From Aricia agestis (taxonomy: Eukaryota; Arthropoda; Insecta; Lepidoptera; Lycaenidae), in assembly GCF_905147365.1 (NCBI RefSeq), contig NC_056408.1, forward strand, positions 4,774,001 through 4,838,000: a stretch of DNA of 64,000 nt. The letters run 5' to 3'. Both the position numbers and the translations under genes were made by a program. Positions 53,596-63,447 of the stretch are shown one piece after another (the stretch's first letter is position 1; each line of letters opens with the position of its first letter). The notes beneath the pieces were generated by a model that was given only the letters and a program-made list of their open reading frames with translations, made no database searches and was not told the origin of the DNA.

Positions 53596-54242
53596 TTTAA
53601 CGTTGTTAGTGGCGGCCGAAAAGGAAGATCTTCCGACCGAGCGAGATAGCATGCTCGGTCAGGCCGAAGCCCGCTGACGTCATTTCAGACGTTGTATATA
53701 TCTTGCCGTTCTCCGAAACTTCGATAGCGCGATGCAGGAATGTTAGGCGAATTGTGGGTACCGCCACATCACTCACCCCCGAAGACCTGTGGTATTCTTT
53801 CGATGCGCTTGTGTTGTCAGGTGTGGGCCGAAGCTACGCGTGCAATGACCAGGAGAGGGACCCCGTGCTCTGCTTGTTGACCAGTCGTTGTAGCCTATGG
53901 CTGCCCCGTTCAAGCCAGACACGGGTTCGACCGGCGCGGAAGCCTAACGCGGCTTATGGTCGAGGCGACCCGGTTATGCTTGATGTCTGCTGACGTGGTG
54001 CGGAGGGGCGGGGAGTGTTGACGATGATTAATGTCCAGAAGGATGCGTGTTCTTGTCGGTGGTCACCAATTTAACGTTGTTAGTGGCGGCCGAAAAGGAA
54101 GATCTTCCGACCGAGCGAGATAGCATGCTCGGTCAGGCCGAAGCCCGCTGACGTCATTTCAGACGTTGTATATATCTTGCCGTTCTCCGAAACTTCGATA
54201 GCGCGATGCAGGAATGTTAGGCGAATTGTGGGTACCGCCACA
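53596..54242 (-). mobile_element. TRIM: miniature LTR retrotransposon with identical LTRs
   Basis: Two 173-bp direct repeats (53596-53768, 54070-54242) that I read as identical flank 301 bp of non-coding sequence. AGGA precedes (53592-53595) and follows (54243-54246), a 4-bp duplication. Orientation is minus: in that sense the LTR starts TGTGGCGG. The internal region opens TTGGTGACCACCGAC, a primer-binding-site-like TGG stretch complementary to a tRNA 3' end GGTCACCA, and closes with a purine-rich CGGGGGTGAGTGA just before the second LTR. The LTR contains a TGACGTCA site (53675-53682 and 54149-54156) and a TATATA stretch. There is no gag or pol, so it needed proteins from another LTR element; a Ty3/gypsy-type partner is inferred from the 4-bp duplication and PBS style. 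The 96-codon plus frame is a shadow. Confidence 0.85.
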
Positions 54243-54246
54243 AGGA

Positions 54247-55236
54247 CATTAAAATAACATTCATATCAGCGCGCCTTGTACAGTGGCTGTTACGCCCTCG
54301 CCGCGTGCCTTGATAATAGAAGATAGGAGTAAAAACCTTTTGTTTTTAGTGTTACACAAAATCAAATATATCTAATCGTTTACGTTAGGTTACGACACAT
54401 ATACTACATTTTTTGTTTTTTCTAGAAAGTGTGTAATTTAGCCATAAAATGATTTCATTATGAAAAACAGCGTTATAAGAGTCATCTTTGAGATTTTTTT
54501 CTATCGAGCGGAATTTTTCAAAATATGTACTGATATACCTTTGCGTATAGGAAATTTTCTCAATTTTAAAGCAGTACTTATTTTATACTTAAATAATGAC
54601 ATTTCCTTTACTAAAAACGTGTTTTAAAAAACCCATTTTACGTAGTTGCAACAACCACAGCGCCTTAATTAACTCAGTACTTTATCTATGCAGTGACGTA
54701 ATTAAAATATAAAGTTTAATTAAGTAAAAAAAATGAAATATTATGTGCACACTGCACAGCAGCTGTTTTCATTTAAGGGGTACCCCGTACCAGGGTTTTT
54801 TTATAAAAGCTTTTGACACTAATTTTGTTGACATCGCGCGCTATAAACCGAAGTCCGCGCGGACGAAGAAGCGGGCAACAGCTAGTAAAATATAAAATTG
54901 TACCAAACATATTTTTAGTTTTAAGCTGGTTTGTTAACTTCGTTTTGTGTGTACATAAATTGTAAAATAAAATAAAATAAAAACAACGCAGTATAATGTT
55001 GTTGTTGACTCTCTCTTCCATTACTTATTTTATTCTGTCACTTCCTAGTTGCCAACAAAATTAAAGAAAACTGCAAAACTTTACTTATTCAAATTTTTCT
55101 CCGACTTATAACGAGAATACTGAAATCTGCTTATTAAATTTTTATCAGTCGTGAAGTTCGCTAAGTGCTTCTATTTTGATTTTATTTAATGGCATTTTAT
55201 GGCGGATTTTATTTTTCTATATGAAGATAACTATAA
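54247..55236. other. Unassigned; Helitron 3' remnant at 54842-54885
   Basis: CCGCGCGGACGAAGAAGCGG, GCAACAG, CTAG, T is a Helitron-type 3' terminus on the plus strand (CTAG 54882-54885) with no recognisable 5' partner. The rest is AT-rich. Confidence 0.4.
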
Positions 55237-55418
55237 AAATTGCGCCAAAATTAGTTAATCGCGTGGGAACCGATCATTTTTTCGGGATAAAAAGTATCCT
55301 ATGTCCTTTCCCGGTACTCAATGTATCTTCATTCTTCATACCCAATTTCAGCAAAATCGGTTCAGCGGTTTTGGCGTGAAGAGGTAACAGACAGACAGAC
55401 AGACAATATTAGTATGGA
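55237..55418 (-). mobile_element. Helitron-like H1 lacking its CTAG end
   Basis: Minus copy starting TCCATACTAATATTGTCTGT; runs to TTGCGCCAAAATTAG complement and stops before the hairpin. Confidence 0.6.
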
Positions 55419-56204
55419 TTTCTATTATTTATGGAGTTTTTTTTATAATTAGTTAAAAAAAGGTAATTCAAGCTAACAAAAAGCAACTAGATTTTTTTTT
55501 CTTTTGTTGATTAATTGAAAAGTTAACATTGTTTAAAATATTTTTATTATCTTACAATACGTACACGCATACGTCTAGTCGAACGCACACTAACCAAAGA
55601 CCTCTATTTTAGAATTCTGATGATTACTTAAAAATTAAATACAATTAAGTACCTACTAATATATCCTTTCGCCATTATTTTATAAAGTGTGTGATTGTAG
55701 TAATGCAAGTTATTTAATGATAGTAAGTGTAACAGAATAATATATAATTTGTTGAAAAGCCCAGAAAAAATCATAATTTCGAAAAATATAATTATAGAGT
55801 CAAAATAAGTGAATCGTGTTTTCCGTTAGGCAAATATCAGATAAATGAACAATGATTAAATACATCTCAATTTTATTTTATAGTCAATCGACCTCCGGGG
55901 TCGTAATACTTATTAGAAAACACAGCAAAGTTTGGCAGCCCGCTCTTAAGTGGCTAGATACCTACTGCTGGATATAATTATGTTTTTTTTATAATATAAT
56001 ATCATAGATTGGATACTACTTCGGTTAAGTGTTATCGAATTACCCGTGTTGCATAAATTACTTAAAAAGGTCCCTTTTATTTACATATTCCTCATAAGAA
56101 GGCTTTTCTCTATATCCCTTCACTTATGGAGAAAACGGATCAAGGGATATAAAAGGAGTAGAGGACAACTCACGGATATAAAATTAATTATACAAGAGGC
56201 ACTT
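55419..56204. other. No gene recognised
   Basis: AT-rich. GCATACGTCTAGTCGAACGC near 55567 recalls part of the repeat at 52.2 kb. Nothing else identified. Confidence 0.3.
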
Positions 56205-56324
56205 GCTTATACAAAAGTGAAAAAATTAGTCTTTCAGCGCTGCTACTTTCACAGTGAACTCTCTATAAGGAACACATACACACCCTAAAGTATTATCACT
56301 TAGTTTTGTTACACCTTGTATATT
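56205..56324. repeat. Half of the GTGTAACAAAA foldback family
   Basis: CAAAAGTGAAAAAATTAGTC...CAGCGCTGCTACTTTCACAG...TAAAGTATTATCACTTAGTT...GTTACACCTTGTA equals the right arm of the foldback at 57019-57279; the left arm is missing. Confidence 0.65.
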
Positions 56325-56336
56325 ATGTATGATTAT

Positions 56337-57316
56337 TAGACATCGGATTATATGCACGATCAAGGTGCCGAAATATGCACAAAATATGCACAATCAAAAG
56401 TCACTTAATATAGAAATTTATTATTTTTTGAAGAGTTTTCCGGCGGTGCCGTTAATAAATGCGCCAATTTTTATATTTTCATCAAATGCAGGATTTTTCA
56501 TTTCTACGGCACTAATTATAATTTTCTAGCAACATTTTCCGATTTCTATCTTAATTCCCATGGAAGTTTATTAAACCGTTAACTACTTTATTAAATTTTT
56601 TTTACTTATGTTGCCAACTACAAAGAAAAATTTTGTTTCTAGAAAGATATTGTACCTATTGGGTATATTGCATTCTTTGAATGGGGATGGAGCCACACAT
56701 TTGAAGTGTATTGATCAATCGTACTTCTGTTTTGTGGCCTCGGTGTGTGACATGATAGCTAGTTTCGAGACTAAGAGGGCATAAAACTACCGAAATATGC
56801 ACTATCAACGAAAAATTGCCAAAATATGCACTATCGCCTAAAAAGTGTCATTATATGCATTTGCATATGCAAGTATATAATGCAGAGAAAATATACGTTC
56901 TCTGCAAGGATAGGATACCTTAGTCATATGCGTGCCGTCGCCGCAATACATAGTAAGTATAGTGTGAAGTCAAGTCGCCGAGGCCGAAATCGGTCTGGAC
57001 TCAGGACATAGGGTATATACAGGGTGTAACAAAAATAAGTGATAATACTTTAGGGTGTGTACGTGTTCCTTGTAGAGAGTTCACTGTGAAAGTAGCAGCG
57101 CTGAAAGACCAAACATTTTTTTCACTTTTGTATGGGCAAGGGCCCGAGCGTCACGAGTTTTCCCATACAAAAGTGAAAAAAAATTTTGGTCTTTCAGCGC
57201 TGCTACTTTCACAGTGAACTCTGTACAAGGAACACGTACACACCCTAAAGTATTATCACTTATTTTTGTTACACTCTGTATATGCAAGTATGCAAATGCA
57301 TATAATCCGATGTCTA
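56337..57316. mobile_element. hAT-type element, TAGACATCGG ends
   Basis: Termini TAGACATCGGATTATATGCA and TGCATATAATCCGATGTCTA are exact inverses; the octamer ATGATTAT occurs at 56329-56336 and 57317-57324. Subterminal AATATGCAC words (at least four, e.g. AAATATGCACTATC) resemble the clustered transposase-binding repeats of hAT ends. A foldback element is nested near its right end. No transposase frame. Confidence 0.9.
57019..57279. mobile_element. Foldback MITE, arms about 118 bp
   Basis: 57019-57136 and 57162-57279 are near-complete reverse complements (ACAGGGTGTAACAAAAATAA...CTTTTGTATGGG), separated by about 25 bases (CAAGGGCCCGAGCGTCACGA...). The arms form one of the longest hairpins in the window. 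Confidence 0.8.
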
Positions 57317-57358
57317 ATGATTATATTTATAATTTATATATATTTAAATATTAGCATA

Positions 57359-57512
57359 CTAGATGACTCTATTGCGCCAAAACTCGTTTACGGGATAAGG
57401 AGCCTTCGTCCTTTCCCGGGACTCAAAGTATCTCCATACCAATTTCCAGCTATTAAATTAGTTTATTATGAGATAACACACGGACAGACACACTTTCGCA
57501 TTTTTTTATTAT
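57359..57512 (-). mobile_element. Helitron-like H1, decayed
   Basis: CTAG complement at 57359-57362, CTATTGCGCCAAAACTCG, CTTTCCCGGGACTCAAAGTA, GACAGACACACTTTCGCATT; the TC start is lost. Confidence 0.55.
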
Positions 57513-57849
57513 ACTTCGAAATAACTACAATCTGTTTAGTGACAGTAGAGTTATAGAAAATAAAGTTATTAATACTTTGGCATTATAATTTATAACGTGA
57601 AAATAATGAATAGACTGTCTTGGGTTTCCACCCAATTGTTGTAAATAATGACTTGCCTTTTCAATTTACTTTGGAAAACTTATTTACAAAAGCGTTTTAA
57701 GTTGGAAAGATGATATTGAGTTCTGTTTCTCAACTTTATTTACGTTTCAATATTTCATATTATTATCATCTTTATTAAGACTTCGAAGAGGACTTTGTAC
57801 TTTGACCAACGTTTGATTAACAGTTTATCAGTATTCAGTATACACGTAC

Positions 57850-58246
57850 AATACGATACAATATAAAAACACTTTATTGCACACCAAAAAATACAGAATG
57901 AAACAATTTTACATAAAACAACATATTCTAGATGATGCACAAAAGGCGAACTTATTGCTAACAAGCAATCTCTTCCAGTCAACCTTTTGTTTATCGGATT
58001 GTCTATAAGAGATTGAAAACATCGTGTAGGTGTACAAACCTAATTAACAGAGAAAAGATTGCCTTATTAACAATTAACTGAAAAAAAAAAGAAATAGGTA
58101 CTTACTAATTAGTAAGTAATAATGTAGAAACCAATTTATGTCTTATTTAAGAAATGATGTCTTAGCTTTTTTTTAAAAATATGAATCGTATCAGCGCACG
58201 AATTTCCAGAACTTGCAGTGAGTTCCAAAGTACTGCAGCACGAACA
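57850..58246 (-). pseudogene. LINE 3' end (ORF2 C-terminus and 3' UTR)
   Basis: Minus strand reads RAAVLWNSLQVLEIRA and, after a one-base shift, TIHIFKKKLRHHFLNKT to TAA at 58138-58136. This is the typical C-terminal tail of CR1/Jockey-group ORF2 proteins (LWNSLP...FKxxLKxxL). A 290-bp 3' UTR with GACTGGAAGAGATTGCTTGT and GTGCAATAAAGTG (AATAAA signal) follows. It belongs to a different family from the LINEs at 13 and 17 kb. The 5' side ends abruptly at the palindrome 58247-58347. Confidence 0.7.
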
Positions 58247-58347
58247 GGGGGCCTATTATGAGCTCTTAAATCCATTCAGTTTACGTCCTTATACTGACTG
58301 TATAAGGACGTAAAGTGAATGGATTTAAGAGCTCATAATAGGCCCCC
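58247..58347. mobile_element. Palindromic MITE, 47-bp arms
   Basis: 58247-58293 and 58301-58347 are complementary at 46 of 47 positions (GGGGGCCTATTATGAGCTCT...), loop CTGACTG. A related terminus, TTAAGAGCTCATGATAGAGG, is at about 62752-62775. Confidence 0.85.
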
Positions 58348-58584
58348 AGTAAAGGAATATACGTTACTACATACATATACTCTGGCATGAGGAAAAAACC
58401 GATTTGTTAAACAGCCTCCGTTATGTCTCTACTTTCTAGTTTCTAGGATCGCATAGGCAGCGCAAAGAATTTCCGTGCTTTCATACGTTTTTGTCATAAA
58501 TACTATTGGAAGCAATCGAACATAAGTTTGCCATTATAAATCAATCAATCATTTTTATGAAGTAGGCATATTATAACTATTATA

Positions 58585-58780
58585 ATTTTTTTCCGTGGTG
58601 CTTCCCCCTTTGCTCTTGCTCCTACCTTTCTTCTGATTAGTTTCGTTGCGGGTGACAAGACAGATTTAGCTTGTCCCTCGGGCATCTTCATCATATCAAA
58701 GGGTTTTCGTGGTTGGTTACCACTGTTGATCCTGGCGACACAGGAGTTGCAGTGGTGGGAATAGGGCACCCACACATAAC
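58585..58780 (-). repeat. SINE-like composite repeat, minus copy
   Basis: Minus strand matches 4010-4260: TGTGTCGCCAGGATCAACAG, CCAACCACGAAAACCCTTTG, GCCCGAGGGACAAGC, CGCAACGAAACTAATCAG. Confidence 0.6.
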
Positions 58781-59092
58781 TGCGAATTTATGCCAATTCA
58801 CATCGCAATGTCATTTTTATAATGAGTTTTGTGATTTGTCGCAGATATTTGCGATGCGATGCGAATTCGCAGTTTTGTGTGGGAGCCTAGGCGACGAAAT
58901 TTAAACGACTCAACCAACTTCGTAACATTTTAACGAAACTCCACAAAGTGTTGGTTTGAAACTGAATAAATATGTTTAGGTGTTAAATGTCAGATGTCGA
59001 GCACGGTAATTGTGTTACGGTTCAACATAGTTTTATTTCGTTCCGCGGTTTTCAACTTTGTCAAAATTGCAAGTTGTGCGGTAACATAATTG

Positions 59093-59126
59093 TATAAAAA
59101 GTTGGATTTCATTCCGTTTCAGTTGT
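59093..59126 (+). promoter_or_regulatory. TATA box plus initiator
   Basis: TATAAAAA at 59093-59100 is followed by TTTCAGTTGTG with the arthropod initiator TCAGTT at 59119-59124; the initiator A (59121) is 28 bp from the first T of the TATA, close to the usual spacing. Few repeats are recognised in the surrounding sequence. Chance occurrence in AT-rich DNA cannot be excluded. Confidence 0.4.
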
Positions 59127-59287
59127 GTCCTGTGGACCATGTTATTTATTATTATTGCCACAATATTATGCACAGGATATACAATAGGAAAATAGTGTTG
59201 GGATTTGAAGCGATTATGATAAAAGTGCTTTAAAAGTAGGCCTGCCTGTATCATTAACTTTGTCAAAACCTGAGCTAATCCGTGCAG
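59121..59287 (+). other. Candidate untranslated first exon
   Basis: From the initiator to CAG|GTATGT (exon end 59287), a consensus splice donor. An ATG at 59139 in good context opens only 18 codons (MLFIIIATILCTGYTIGK) before TAG, so the exon would be untranslated or carry a short upstream ORF. Joined by inference to the acceptor at 60634. Confidence 0.25.
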
Positions 59288-60634
59288 GTATGTAAACAGT
59301 TGTAAAGTGAATGGTTATGTTTCCGTATCATGTGCACTTTTACTTCTCAATGGTTTTAACCTGTAATATTTGTCTCTGAACTGGATTAAGAAATGTCAAA
59401 CACGAACGTCAAATTTGACTAACGGAATTGTTTTTTTTTTTAGGAATTGAAATGGCTTAGCCATAACGACTAACGGAAAAATTGTAAATCAAGATGAAAA
59501 TATAGTTTAAAAAAAGATTAATATTTTTTATTATAAAATATACTATTTTCTAATATAAAACGTGGTCAATGTAGGAATAGTTACTTTTGCACCGATTTAT
59601 TGTATTTAAAGGTAATTATTATAAATGTGTAAATGGTTTTATTTATATTTTTTGGTATTTTATAAGCCCTTTATGAAAACACTGAGAAAATAACACTCCT
59701 TCATGTTTATATTATCACAAGCATGGCGATCTAGAGGAGAAAGAATTCTCTGACATTGGCAACTAACTGAGTCGGCAATTAAAAAAGAGAGAAGAAGAAG
59801 GAGACAAAAAAAAAAGATAATTGGATATTGTTATTAAGTTTATAGAGATTATGTTTTAAGCAAGAAATTGATAAGTTTATTATATCCTATACCTACTTGA
59901 TACCTACGCTAAATAATCTACCATGAAAAAGTCTTAGAAATGCATCAAACTTGTGGATTACAATTACATGCATTACAACAGAGTTGATGTCATGAGTTGA
60001 ACATAGTTTGTTGAACTTGAACTCATTCTTGAACACCTACGTTTTTTTGAGCTTTCAAATAGGTATTATTGTAACATAAACAGGCAATTTATAAGTTTAA
60101 TAATCCCCTTTTTGTGCCTTGTAAGGCATTTTACATTATTAGTACTGTGTACGCTGAACCAAATATTTTTCAGGATAAAGGATGATTGCTAACACTGAGA
60201 TACTATAAGTACTACATTTTATAATAAAGAATAGCAAGTGTAATGATGACGAAGTCCTAGGAAGATAATATATATTCACTCAAAAGCTTTAATTAAAAGA
60301 AATTTAATAAATACTCGTTTTTAAATGTTTTTTCATTTATTTTCTCACTTAAATATACCTACCTTAGATACATATTCATACACAGCTTTCATCAATAGGT
60401 ACTACATTTGTCTTACACCTTATTATCAACCTAGTATCAGATAGGCAAGTGTTAAATCTCTTTTATATTATACTTCTAAAAATATTTATACAGCGGAAAT
60501 CTTAAACAAGCTCTTGTCACTTAAAATCAAAGAAGATGAATCAAATATCCCTTGTGTAAATATTAATTTATTATTATTAAAGGAGTTCAAATACCAACTT
60601 TTGATGAAAGATAAAAACAATATTATAATTTCAG
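59288..60634. other. Candidate intron / repeat-poor sequence
   Basis: AT-rich, no transposable element recognised, which contrasts with the rest of the window. Ends in TATTATAATTTCAG, a possible splice acceptor (AG 60633-60634). Confidence 0.3.
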
Positions 60635-60687
60635 ACTTTTATTTGGCAAACCAATAACAATTAGAAACTGCATTGCAAGTTGCAACT

Positions 60688-60813
60688 ATGGGAAATTGCC
60701 TGGGATATCTCAGACAGAGAGCGGTCAAGGGTTTTGTGTTCTTTGTGTTGTATTATGTTGTAGAATGCCTCCCGTGTGAGTATCTCTATATACTCACACA
60801 GGAGGAGTTCTGA
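60688..60813 (+). CDS. Unrecognised small protein, MGNCLG start
   Basis: ATG at 60688 (context CAACTATGG, A at -3, G at +4), 53 bases after the possible acceptor, opens 41 codons. The product begins MGNCLGYLRQRAVKGFVFFV: Gly2 and Cys4 would suit N-myristoylation and palmitoylation, followed by a basic patch and a hydrophobic stretch (FVFFVLYYVV, about residues 16-25), so a membrane-associated small protein is conceivable. A perfect donor GTGAGT at 60775 would cut the frame after residue 29 and lead to unseen exons. I do not recognise the family. The end of the frame overlaps a hairpin (60764-60803). Real coding status is uncertain. Confidence 0.25.
   Translation: MGNCLGYLRQRAVKGFVFFVLYYVVECLPCEYLYILTQEEF
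60764..60803. repeat. Hairpin over the MGNCLG frame
   Basis: CTCCCGTGTGAGTAT pairs with ATACTCACACAGGAG across CTCTAT, one mismatch. A second perfect 14-bp-arm hairpin with loop TACTAA is at 60927-60960 (AATACATGAGGACT). Confidence 0.7.
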
Positions 60814-60980
60814 ATGTGTTAGAATTGCTCCTCAGTCACACACTGACTGCTCCAACGCAAATGCTTCAACGCGTGACCACTCTGTCTGATAGGTCCCTAA
60901 AACGACCACATCTTTTTAAAATGTATAATACATGAGGACTTACTAAAGTCCTCATGTATTTTAAATTTTAATGTAATAAG

Positions 60981-62087
60981 TAATATAAAACTAATATTAT
61001 TATTATTGAGGTACAAAAGAATTTTTGGTAATAATAATATAAGTTCCAATGAAAATATTATGTTTTATGAACAATAAGTATGTTTGTTATGCAATTTTTG
61101 TTATGTCTTTTTGGAAAAAGTACTATAAGTAATGTAGGATTATATTTTTGAGTTTTAGTGACTATTCCCATTGTATATTATATCATATTGTAGTCAAGAG
61201 AAGTTATAAATGAAAAAGTGCATATGAGAATTTAGCTAATTTGGATTTTATATTATCAATGATTTAACTTTTCTAGTAGTTTAGGTGTATGTGTGTGTGT
61301 CAATATTTATTCGTGAATATACTTGAATCTAAAGTTTCAAAGGTTGTGTTCTCAAAATTCTTGTTATTGAGAAAGTAATACCTTTGAATTTACCTCTTTG
61401 GTGCAGCGTTTATCATGCATGGTTTACAAGGAAATAGTTTGTGAAATAACACAAAGACCTACTGCAATCAAAAGATTGTACGAAATGCTCCTAAGATAGG
61501 TTCCTAAGAAGTACATAGTAAGTTTTAATTTAATATAAAACTAATACTTATTATTATTATTGAGGTAAGTACAAAAGTATTTTTGGTAATACATAATAAT
61601 ATATGTTCCTATGATAATATTATGTTTTATGAACAATAAGTTCCATATGTTTGTTATGCAATTCTTATTAAGTAAGTCTTTTTTGGAAAAGTACTATAAT
61701 GTAGGTTTTTGTTTTTGAGTAAAATTTAGTGATTTACACTATTCCCATCATATAATACCATATTGTCGTCAAGAGAAGAAGTTATAAATGAAAAAGTGCT
61801 CATATGAGAATTTAGCTAATTGGGTTTCTAATTGGGATTGATAATATCATATCAATTATTTAACTTTTCTAGTAGTTTAGGTGTGTCAATGTTTATCCGG
61901 AGCATGTTATACATACATCTAAAGGTTAAAAGGTTGTGTTCTGAAAATTCTTGTTAAAAGTAAGTAATATTGAATTATTTACCTCTTTGGTGCAGTGTTT
62001 ATCATGCATATACCAAAATACTTCAGGTTTACAAGGAAATAGTTTGTGAAATAACACAAAAACCTACAATGCAACTATAAGATTGTA
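60981..62087 (+). repeat. Diverged tandem duplication, about 0.5 kb per unit
   Basis: 60981-61480 and 61531-62087 share long blocks in order: TAATATAAAACTAATA, ATTATGTTTTATGAACAATA, GTCAAGAGAAG..TTATAAATG, TTTAACTTTTCTAGTAGTTT, TTACCTCTTTGGTGCAG, TTTACAAGGAAATAGTTTGT. The second unit has many small insertions. There is no open frame, terminal repeat or A-tail, so it looks like a segmental duplication of non-coding DNA rather than two insertions. Confidence 0.75.
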
Positions 62088-63211
62088 CCTGTAGGTTTTT
62101 GGTGAAAATTCATACTTGTTTTACAGTAATTATACACAACACTTGTGTTCCTTATACCTTGTATGTGTTTCTTGTGTACTAAATCAATGCAGTCTTAGCT
62201 CATCGCACAAATGCAAACCTTATTGTTGACTAGACATATAGGTATACTACACCTCACTTATGTTATTATTCTGAAACCTCACTAACACTAAATGGATTAC
62301 TAAGGTCTCTACGTCTTTACTTATGTATCAGTTCGTGATTAACTTGAGAATACTTAATCGTTTTCCAAAAATTTGGACACTTCGAATGTTAAGTTTTTTG
62401 GTTTTAATAACGAATTATTTTCACTAAAATATATGCTACAGACTAAAATATAACTTATTAAGTAACTAACCAACTAAATAGCAATATAATTTAAGACTAA
62501 AAAGTATGTAATATTAATAAATAAAATTACTAAAATGTAAACTATTCAGTAAAAGCTACTCGTTGGTTGGTGTTTATTGAATTGCTGTATTTGACGTAAA
62601 AGCAAGCGAGCTTATGTCAGAAGTGTTGTCATGATTCGAAATTATTACTCAGTTAACAATGGAGAAGTGAGTTTTGTGTCACGTGACCACTGACTGGCTG
62701 GAAAATAGAGGTCATGGTACCAAAATGCGAGCCAGTCAGTATTCTGGCTGGCTTTAAGAGCTCATGATAGAGGCCCTGAGAATTTATCAGCAGTTACTTT
62801 CAACTTTCGACCAAAGTTAAAGAAAATCATTTAATTTTCTTCAACTTAGGTTCTGATTTCTTATTATGATTTCCACATAAAGTATTAATTCAATTATTTA
62901 AAAAAGTATCTAATAAATATAGTCAATTAATTTCAATCATGTGCCTGTTATAATAGGTACGAGTATGTAACATAAGTTTTAGTTTAGTTTTTTATATATT
63001 TTATATTTTAGCATTATTTATAGCAATTATTACTTATTATTATAATTATCATGATATTTTAATAAAGTTGTAACATAATAATATTTTGTCCTTTACATAG
63101 TGTAACCTTGTCCTTAACTAGCCATAGTGAAAACGAGTCAACTTTACGACTGGACGATACAAAAGGGTTCCTAAGCGGCGCCGGAATAATTTATAAGCTG
63201 ATAAGGTTAAG
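62088..63211. other. Mostly unassigned
   Basis: 62752-62775 carries a terminus related to the palindromic MITE at 58247, with GACTGGCTGG / CCAGTCAG words at 62686-62750. Otherwise AT-rich with no gene seen. Confidence 0.35.
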
Positions 63212-63447
63212 AATGTGATTCTCAACCTTATTATACGGGCCGCAAAGTTATTTTTGTTCAAGTGTCGAATGTCGCTCGACGCAACCTAAATTTTTGAAGT
63301 TTAAAAATATCGTCCTTCAAACAATTCATTTAAAAGTAGAAACATTCAGACGACTTTCACGACGACTGCACTATTTTGCCGGTGGGTGGCCAAAATGGTT
63401 AAACTTCACCCGGGCCACTGTTAAAGTACCAGCGGGCCGCAGGTTCA
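63212..63447. mobile_element. Possible decayed hAT MITE
   Basis: GTGATTCTCAACCTTATTATAC followed by GGGCCGCAAAG on the left is echoed by GCGGGCCGCAGGTTCAGCG on the right, the style of hAT ends (CAG.GATTCTCAACCT...CGGCCC). No duplication found. Confidence 0.4.

Noticed and set aside
53703..53993. 96-codon plus frame inside the TRIM
   Set aside because: It crosses from LTR to internal region on the strand opposite to the element and has no gag/pol similarity.
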